Shown: piece by piece, positions 41,391 to 47,500 of the stretch
Position numbering within the stretch: position 1 is the first letter of the stretch
Layout: every line of letters begins with the position of its first letter
NCBI GenBank assembly: GCA_009760855.2
Contig: WPIO01000168.1
Location: 1-47,500, forward strand
Direction of reading: 5' to 3'
Length of the DNA stretch: 47,500 nucleotides
DNA from: Cristatella mucedo
Lineage: Eukaryota; Bryozoa; Phylactolaemata; Cristatellidae
Translations under genes and position numbers: made by a program
The notes under the pieces: model-generated
Told to the model about the DNA's origin: nothing
Databases searched by the model: none
Seen by the model: the letters and a program-made list of their open reading frames with translations, nothing else

Positions 41391-42005
41391 CCCCATTGTC
41401 AACGTGGCATTCGAGCTGCATGATTTACTGCCGACGGATAGTGGATGTTTACCTAGAAGCCCACCCCCCCCCCTGAGAAGGGAGATGACCTTCTGTTGTA
41501 ATTTTCTTTTTGGGTCGATAACTATTCTGCTTTTGGAAGCTCCTTAATTTTGCATGCTCATTGGTATAGTAGCCAGCTCATTGGTAACATGCATTCAACC
41601 GAACTCAAAACAGATTAGAGCCACTGGGTTTCTAGGGGTGAGTTGAGGAATGTTTTGGCCAGCATCATTTATCAATTGGGTGAGGCTATGACCAGTGAGG
41701 TGTGGGCATGACCAGTGCTTTGCAGAACACTCGGCTGCAGCAGGTTACGGCTGCTCCAAGGGAGGAGGGGGTTTGTGTCTGCCCTAGGCAAGCTTGCCGT
41801 GTTCGAGTGGATGCTACTGATGTACCGAGTTTCCTGCCCATTGGCGGCCGTTCGTTCTGCATATCGCTGTTGCTTCGGGTTGCTGTGAAGCTTTATCATT
41901 GCGATTGCTGCGCCATTTGGCATACCTACGTCCACGGCAATACTCTGCTGGTATGAAGTTGTTACCCCCCTCCCATTCCCGAGCTGCTGCTTACCTGCTT
42001 CTCAG
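41391..42005 (+). other. probable upstream intron of the WIP/verprolin gene
   Basis: No coding sequence recognised. It ends in a pyrimidine-rich stretch and CAG (CTTACCTGCTTCTCAG, AG at 42004-42005), a good splice acceptor 51 nt before the start codon. This implies a non-coding 5' exon further upstream that I cannot locate. Confidence 0.45.
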
Positions 42006-42270
42006 GCGGTGCCTTCCAATTGACTTCGTTCACTAGTTACCAGCCAGCAGAGTAGCATGCCGCCTCCGCCGCCACCGCCTCCGGGCCCTCCTCCACCGCC
42101 CGGACCTCCGCCACCGCCTGCCATGGGCGGCAAAGGAAAAGGCGGCGGTGGCAGCTCGGCGCCTCCAGAGGCCGGTGCCGGCCGTGGCGCCCTGCTGAAC
42201 GCCATTCAGGGCGGTGCAAAGCTGAAGAAGGCCGTCACCAATGACCGGAGCGCGCCTGTGGTTGCACCAG
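42006..42270 (+). CDS. WIP/verprolin homologue, first coding exon (CDS from 42057)
   Basis: Encodes the N-terminus of a WAS-interacting protein (WIP/verprolin family), which binds actin and the WASP EVH1 domain to control actin polymerisation. The ATG at 42057 has A at -3 and starts a tract of eight prolines, then PGPPPPPGPPPPPA. A Gly/Lys linker follows, then a WH2 (verprolin-homology) motif at about residues 43-65: GRGALLNAIQGGAKLKKAV with TNDRSAP after it. The LKKxxT actin-binding core and the NDRSAP tail are family hallmarks. The exon ends at 42270 before GTACGA, after 71 codons plus one base, giving a phase-1 intron. Confidence 0.9.
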
Positions 42271-42983
42271 GTACGAGCCGCCGCCACCGAAACTCGGCAG
42301 CGCCCCCACCGATGCCGTCCATTGGCTGCCTCCGAGGCCGTCGATGCGCTGCCGCTAGCGCCTTGGACCGCTTGACAAGCGCTCGCTCTGCCTGCAGTTC
42401 CGATGGGCAGCAGCGGCAGCAGCTATGAGCAACTACAAGCAGCTGCCGTGACTGCTGCTGCCGCGGCAGCTGGACAAGTGGGGCGGGGACGAGTGATGTG
42501 AGAGTAATTCTGCCACCGGTGGCCACCTGTCAGCTGGCCAGGCATCAGCCGACAGTGGGCCGAAAATATGCAGCGATGCACACTGGTTAGTGTAGCCTGG
42601 CTGACTATAAAAGCAGCAGCAGCAGCATATACAGTTAGGCGAAACAGTCCTCGCAATATGGTTCCCATCCACTGTTGTGGCTGTAAACTCATTTGGGTAA
42701 TGAAAAGAGTTTTCTAGAATCCCAGGCATACTAAAGTTATACAAAGCTCGTGACAATTTTTTTTTCGGAGAGCCCATAGACAAACATATATGCGGTTGGT
42801 GAGTATGCGTTTTGCGTGACGTCGGTCAGCCACGATTCGTAATGATCCCCCTCTCCCATGTCTGCCCAAGAATAGAAGCTACCAGCTGTGTGCTGGTAGT
42901 GGTAGCTCAAGTGTATGCAGTACATTCCTAAGAGTCTGAGTTTTACTGAAAAGGTCTGCCACTGATGCAAGACAAACATGCAA

Positions 42984-43462
42984 TGTATCTCCGTCAGTAA
43001 CTCCACAAAGTCATAATGACCATGTGGGTGTTACGCAGGAGAGTTTTGTATAGCGCACTCGCAGCTTAAGCGGCTTTCGGTACGCATTCGGTAGCCAACA
43101 GACTTCGTCTCACGCAACAAAGAGAAAGTGGGAAGCATAGCAGAGTTAGGAGAGCAGTTGAGGTAGTGAGTAGCATAGAAGTAGCAGTTCAGGACCGCTG
43201 AAAAAGATGTGCCCTAGTCGGCAGTGGGAGAGTAGATGTCGTTGCGTAAGAATTGTGGGAGCGAGTTCCACAGTCTAGGACCTGCAGAGCTAAAGCTTCT
43301 GTTGTCAACTGTCTTTAAGCGGAGGAATGGGGCAGCTAATGTATTGTCCACACAGGACCTGAGGGCGCGAACAGGCTGAAATTGATGCAGCAGTTCAGCT
43401 AGGTACGAAGGAGCCAAGCCGTGACGGATCTTGTGGGTCAGCGTAAGAACTTTGCTCTGTAT
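42984..43462 (-). mobile_element. LINE-B 3' fragment in WIP intron
   Basis: Complete 3' end (GTATCTCCGTCAGTAACTCC), 3' UTR and C-terminal frame open for 87 codons (SCVDNTLAAPFLRLKTVDNR, RLWNSLPQFLRNDI). Five-prime truncated at CTTTGCTCTGTAT. Antisense to the gene; relatively well preserved. Confidence 0.9.
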
Positions 43463-44854
43463 GCAGGCCTTAGCCACCTGTTGGTATCACCCAATAGTCG
43501 TTCTACAGGGTTAATATTATGCGACTTTTTAAGCTACTGCACAAGCACCAAACAAGGATTCCCCAAAGAAGTTTTTACTCGAGTCGTTTTGGTCGATACG
43601 AATTGATTTCAAGGCTCAAATACTCCGTTTGGGGTACTGTGATAGCAAGAAATTAGCTTCCCACATTTCTGAAAAAAATGAGCTCTATAACCGCATAGCA
43701 CAACTGAGTAAGATTTTGGCATATCTGAATCTGAGATGTGATTAACTGCTGTGATCTGCAGGTGTTAACACGCGTCAATTGAGACAAGTTCAATTTTTTA
43801 ATTCGGCGGTTTTTTTAACATCGAACGAGTCAAGACCTACGAGACACTGTAAAGGTCATCTTAAACTCCTTCTGTATCAAGAAAGTGTAAGTGGGTGGTA
43901 TTTTGTCTGCTTTATCAATTTCTTACTTAGTTTATGTTTGATGCAATGCACGTGCACAATCGGCAGTCGTTTTTTAAATTCAGATGGAAATACTTGGAAA
44001 ATCGAGTGACGTACTTTGAAGAGCTCCAGTGATGCTTTTAAGACAGTGCTATCGAAAGTTGCAACTCTGTCGTTTGTAGGAAATTGCTTTTGGGACAACA
44101 TAAAGCAGGCTCACTTAATAATAATTATGTCGTGTATAGCCCCTAAGAGAACCAAATCTCGACTCGCTGCAAGAGAAACAAACTGAAGAGTAAAAGACAA
44201 ACAAGGTGTCGTAGTTAGAAAAGCATATTAAAGCTCTTGAGAAGACACTCTGAACAACTAGTTAGTGCCTCTAGAAAACCTTGGCAGTGTCATGCACCGT
44301 TGTTGTCAATATGGCTTATATATGCAAATACTTTTGTCGGCAAGCCGTGCACTGAAATACTTTGGGGGGGGGCAGATTTTTGGACTCCAACTTAACTGTT
44401 ATATTTGTATGGGTCAGTGCACAGTGAGTACCTGTCTGTGTGGTGTGTGTGCTTGTGTGTGTGCATCACTGTCTGTGATTGCTCGAAGGCATGATGACTG
44501 TGAGAGGTTATTGCAGTGGAGGGCGTTCTAGTGCCGAACACTCTAAAGCCGAAGAGGCTGCCGCTGTGCGTGATCGATACAGGGATTATAGGGTCGTAGC
44601 AGACGAACTTGCGCTCGACGTGCCAGATGTGGTGGCCTGCTCGAAACAACCGGCCTTCTAGCTATGCCCCCTGAGAGCAGGAAGGACGCTGTTGTGGCTG
44701 CTTGTGCACTGCTGTGCATTTTGTGCATTTTGCACTGCTTTGTGAATTGTGTGCTTTTGCAAGCTTGTCTAAGTGTGATGCCTTGCTTTTATTTTCGGGT
44801 ACGCGCTGTCGTGCTTGGGCCCTCTGGGTTCATGTGCAACCTGTCTGTTTGCAT
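43463..44854. other. intronic, mostly unrecognised
   Basis: Only a decayed LINE-A/SINE-type tail in reverse at about 44116-44172 (GTATAGCCCCTAAGAGAACC, AAATCTCGAC) is seen, plus a short GT-rich stretch near 44440-44465. Confidence 0.4.
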
Positions 44855-45357
44855 TAGGTCACTTCATTCTTTGGCTCCAGCCTATCTCTCAGATCTACTC
44901 CCCCACCAGACCAAGCATCGTACCACCCGCTTTTCGGAATCCAACAGTCTACAAATGCCTCGTACAAACCTCAAATCCTTTGGAGATCGTGCATTTAGTT
45001 CGTATGCTCCCAAAGCCCGGAACTCACTCCCGACTTGCATCGCAACATTTCCTGACTTGACCACATTTAAAAAGAACTTAAAAGCATGTCTATTTAGGAC
45101 AGCATTTAATGGGTCCCTGTGATTCCTCCTTCGTGTGCTTATTCGTGCTGACACTGTGCATGCTGCCACCAACCACACTTGCATGCAGACCCTGTGCATG
45201 TCACCCCTAACCATGTTATTCATGTTGCTCATCAAGCATGATATTACTCACCATTCAATCGCGTTTTCCTTTGCAGCAAATGTAAAGCGCCTAGAGAGAG
45301 AGTGATTGAAATCTCTGAGTGTGCTTTATCAAGTGTATTATTATTATTATTATTATT
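44855..45357 (+). mobile_element. LINE-A 3' fragment in WIP intron
   Basis: Well-preserved sense copy: RSLHSLAPAYLSDLLPHQTK, RTTRFSESNSLQMPRTNLKS, FGDRAFSSYAPKARNSLPTC, TTFKKNLKACLFRTAF, 3' UTR, hairpin and (ATT)n. The ATT tail ends only 43 nt before the next exon. Confidence 0.9.
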
Positions 45358-45400
45358 CACATCCGGACTGTTTGTTCACACTCTCGTTCTTGTTTTTCAG

Positions 45401-45496
45401 AAAAAAAGCCAGCAGGAGGCGGCGGTGGAGGTGTGGCCGGCATGGGTCAGCATCTGTTTGCCAATGGTACAGTGCCAGCCTTGAAACCTGGAGGCG
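45401..45496 (+). CDS. WIP/verprolin homologue, second coding exon
   Basis: 96-nt exon between CTTGTTTTTCAG and GTATGG. Completing the split codon as Glu, it reads KKPAGGGGGGVAGMGQHLF then ANGTVPALKPGG. Vertebrate WIP has a Gly-rich run followed by GLFxxGxPxLxx at the same place after WH2, so both position and content fit. Enters and leaves in phase 1. A downstream open frame past the donor is not needed and lacks family features. Confidence 0.8.
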
Positions 45497-45779
45497 GTAT
45501 GGCTCTCAGGCCAGGTGTGGTGTGCGCTCGAACGCTGCCCACGATAGGCCGGCTTCCGTCTGGTTTCAGTTGAACTTTGGCCACCTAAGTTAGTTTGGGG
45601 CATCACGTTGCTTTTGGTTGTAGTTATTTTTATGTGGCAGCCACAGGCAGCCACACCAGCTTACCGAAGGCCCCCCTTCCCCGCGGTATTTCGTTTCATC
45701 TTGCCCCACGAAGTTCTGCCGATTTCCATTGCCCGGTGCCGCGTTTTTTCATTGCCCGTCTGCTCTCGCTCCTCCTCAG

Positions 45780-46892
45780 GGACTGCGCCGACCAACGGGG
45801 GACAAGCCCTGAAGCCGCCAGCACTTCCGCCCAGTCGAAATCGTGTCCCTGAAGAGAACGATGAGCAGACGATGAGCGCTGGCAGAGCTGCCGTTGCCTC
45901 GGCACTCACAGGCGGCGGCACGGTGGGCCGTGCTCGCAGCCAGGCACTCGGCAGCAGCGTGGGGGCAGCAGCTGCCTCAGCTCCTCCTCATCTGCTTCCA
46001 CCAGGTGGCGGGCCGCCACCGCCCACCTCAACCGGGGGCCGGCCGCTGCCTGGCCTTCCTGTCGGTCGGCCGCTGCCAGCCACGCCGCCACCACCGCCGC
46101 CCACTGGTCGCCCGCTGCCGCAGCTGCCTCCTCAGGTCGCCGCCGATCCGCCGATACCGCCCAGCGGTGGGGGCAGCAGCGGCGGCAGACCTCTGCCCGA
46201 GCCACCGATGCCGTCCACCCCGGTGGCCGGACGTCAGCTGCCGCCGACGCCCGGCTCGGCTGCCGCCGCTGGCCGGCCTCTGCCACCGACCCCAGGCGGC
46301 TTCTCCGGAAGTGCGACGCCAGCGCCGGGACCCGGCGGCTCTCGGCCACTGCCTCCGCCGCCTCCACCAGGACCCCCGCGAGCGGTGGAAGTGCCGTGGC
46401 CTTCCGACGACGCGGACGACCGCCCTCGGTCCGTCAGCAGCAGCAGCGTCAGGTCGCAGGCACCGCTGCCTCCGCCGCCCAGTCCTCGATCGGTGCCACA
46501 GGCGCCGGCGGCTGCGACCGTTGTGCAGAGACCGCTGCCTGCCACGCCGTCTGCTGGAGGCGGTCCCCCGCCTCCGCCGCCGATGCGCTCAGCTGTCGGC
46601 GGCAGCGGCCCGTCCGCACCTAGCTCGGCCGGCGGCGGCGGCAGCAGGCCTCTGCCTCAGGTGCCGGACACATTTCCGCCACCTCCGCCTCCTGTGCGCG
46701 CTAGCCAGGTCGACCCGCAGGCTCGCTTCTCCACCAGCGGTCCGCCTCCTTCTCCAGCCGTTTCGTCGCCAGCCGTCGGTGCAAGCAGAACGTCCAGCTA
46801 TGCATCCAGCTCGCTGCCACCGCCGCCACCGCCGGCTCGAGCACCCTCCATAAAGAACTTCGCTGCCGTCAACGGTACGGCAAGCAGCTCGG
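45780..46892 (+). CDS. WIP/verprolin homologue, proline-rich exon
   Basis: 1113-nt exon from after CTCGCTCCTCCTCAG to the donor GTAAGA. In frame: GTAPTNGGQALKPPALPPSR, an acidic EENDEQTMSAG, then a Pro/Gly/Ser-rich region with nine R-(P/Q)-LPxxP motifs (RPLPGLP, RPLPATP, RPLPQLP, RPLPEPP, RQLPPTP, RPLPPTP, RPLPPPP, RPLPATP, RPLPQVP). These match the class I SH3 ligand RxLPxxP. It also has profilin-type polyproline runs and ends near APSIKNFAAVNGTASSSG. With the two earlier exons this gives 474 codons. The WASP-binding C-terminus (ESRFxFH... pattern) is not in the window. The frame stays open past the donor to 46963; the GTAAG donor in phase 1 is preferred. An upstream open stretch (45608-45779) is intronic. 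Confidence 0.85.
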
Positions 46893-47098
46893 GTAAGATG
46901 CCCGGGTCGCTGTGGTCTCGGTCGCATGACTTTTGCAGCCTCGCCTTCTTCTTTGCGGCCTAGCCGTGCGCCCCGCGACGCCGGATGGTCGGCCGGCCGT
47001 GTCATCCATCGGGGCCGATCAGCGCAATTTGTGGCGGCCGCCAGTAATCCTTAGCATCAAGTGGCGTCCCTGGAATGTGCTTGCGTTTGTCTGTTCAG

Positions 47099-47131
47099 GT
47101 AGGCACGTTGGTGCTAGCGTTGTCCGCTCAG
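47099..47131 (+). CDS. candidate 33-nt exon of the WIP/verprolin gene
   Basis: Bounded by GTTTGTCTGTTCAG and a consensus donor GTAAGT. Its length (2 + 30 + 1 nt) fits phase 1 on both sides, like the other exons, and it reads RHVGASVVRS. There is no protein-level support, and it starts with GT itself, so the call is tentative. An alternative exon at 46939-47043 also fits phase 1. Confidence 0.35.
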
Positions 47132-47500
47132 GTAAGTCCGTGTAGGTATCGTCAAGTGTTCACTTTATGTTGCCTGCTTGACCCCCAGCACTGCTGCTGG
47201 GATTGGGCCTTGGCCAGCGCCGCTTGCTGAGAGTGTAAGTGAGAGGAGCCTCCCTCGGTGGAGTTGCCCTCCACCCGAGCAGCTGCCGAGCTGATAACGT
47301 AGGGCTGTCGCTCGTCGTGCGAGCCCTCTCTTGGCTGCTGTGTGTGTGTATGTGTGGGCCGTGCCGTTTTGCTTCGATCTCTGCTCGATCATCAAAAAGC
47401 CACTCAGCAGCTAACGATTGGCGGTTGCCTCTCACCACGTGCCTTCGCCTCTGCACTCGCTCGTAGTCAGCGCATTCGCTCGTAGTCAGTGCATTTGTTC
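47132..47500 (+). other. probable intron at right edge
   Basis: Follows the candidate donor at 47132; no further exon recognised. Confidence 0.35.

Larger units (their letters stand above)
42271..45400 (+). other. intron of the WIP/verprolin gene (3.1 kb)
   Basis: Begins GTACGA and ends TTGTTTTTCAG. Contains a LINE-B (42984-43462), a decayed tail (44116-44172) and a LINE-A (44855-45357). The rest shows no gene. A 106-codon minus-strand frame at 42206-42526 is the complement of the proline-rich exon and flank. Confidence 0.85.

Noticed and set aside
42057-42428. Unspliced 123-codon version of the first WIP exon
   Set aside because: Family similarity stops at VVAPG, exactly at a GT donor, and the next exon supplies the expected continuation.
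45608-45779. Upstream extension of the proline-rich exon frame
   Set aside because: Not similar to WIP; preceded by a pyrimidine-rich acceptor at 45779 that restores phase 1, so it is intron.
45906-46545. Minus-strand and alternate plus-strand frames of 100-319 codons over the WIP exon
   Set aside because: Shadows of the proline-rich exon; only the frame that joins the WH2 exon through phase-1 introns shows family motifs.

Overview
The window is animal (metazoan) nuclear DNA from a repeat-rich genome. Introns have GT-AG borders, coding exons are sparse, and most recognisable sequence is retrotransposon debris: non-LTR elements of the CR1/L2 type, two tRNA-derived SINE families, LTR elements and many microsatellites. 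The species cannot be named from the sequence. The only host gene I can support is at the right end: coding exons of a verprolin/WIP (WAS-interacting protein) homologue on the + strand, with an N-terminal polyproline tract, a WH2 actin-binding motif and a long proline-rich middle. Its C-terminal WASP-binding part would lie beyond the window.

Names used here. LINE-A: an L2-like family whose 3' end is a GCGCC...GGCGC hairpin followed by (ATT)n. LINE-B: a second L2-like family whose 3' end finishes near GGAGTTACAGACGGAGATAC. LINE-C: an older, heavily mutated relative of LINE-A. SINE-1: tRNA-like head plus a tail that resembles the LINE-A hairpin. SINE-2: a different tRNA-like head, with a tail ending in AATCAGCTA(ATT)n.

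Layout. 0-5.5 kb: LINE-B and LINE-A 3' fragments, SINE-1 copies and a CpG-dense block (3.5-4.3 kb). 5.55-7.53 kb: an LTR element on the minus strand with a gag-like frame and no visible pol; a SINE-1 sits at the TATA position of its 5' LTR. 8-13.5 kb: a LINE-B copy split by a solo LTR, a LINE-A/LINE-B chimera with a 630-codon LINE-B reverse-transcriptase frame, and an inverted pair of LINE-A tails. 13.6-14.5 kb: a second CpG-dense block. 17.6-20.7 kb: a LINE-C copy interrupted at its YADD box by LINE-A, which itself carries two SINE-1 copies. 24.8-28.9 kb: a LINE-B copy interrupted by a 3.09 kb LINE-A (endonuclease plus reverse transcriptase) with an 8-bp target duplication. 29-41.4 kb: mostly 5'-truncated LINE and SINE pieces, microsatellites and unrecognised DNA. 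42-47.1 kb: the WIP/verprolin exons, with LINE copies in the introns.

How the parts fit together: the autonomous LINE-A and the non-autonomous SINE-1 share a 3' hairpin and an ATT tail, the usual sign that a SINE is copied by its partner LINE's reverse transcriptase. The nested insertions give a relative age order: LINE-C is oldest, LINE-B and LINE-A follow, and SINE-1 copies are among the latest. Apart from WIP, every long open frame I can interpret belongs to a transposon.
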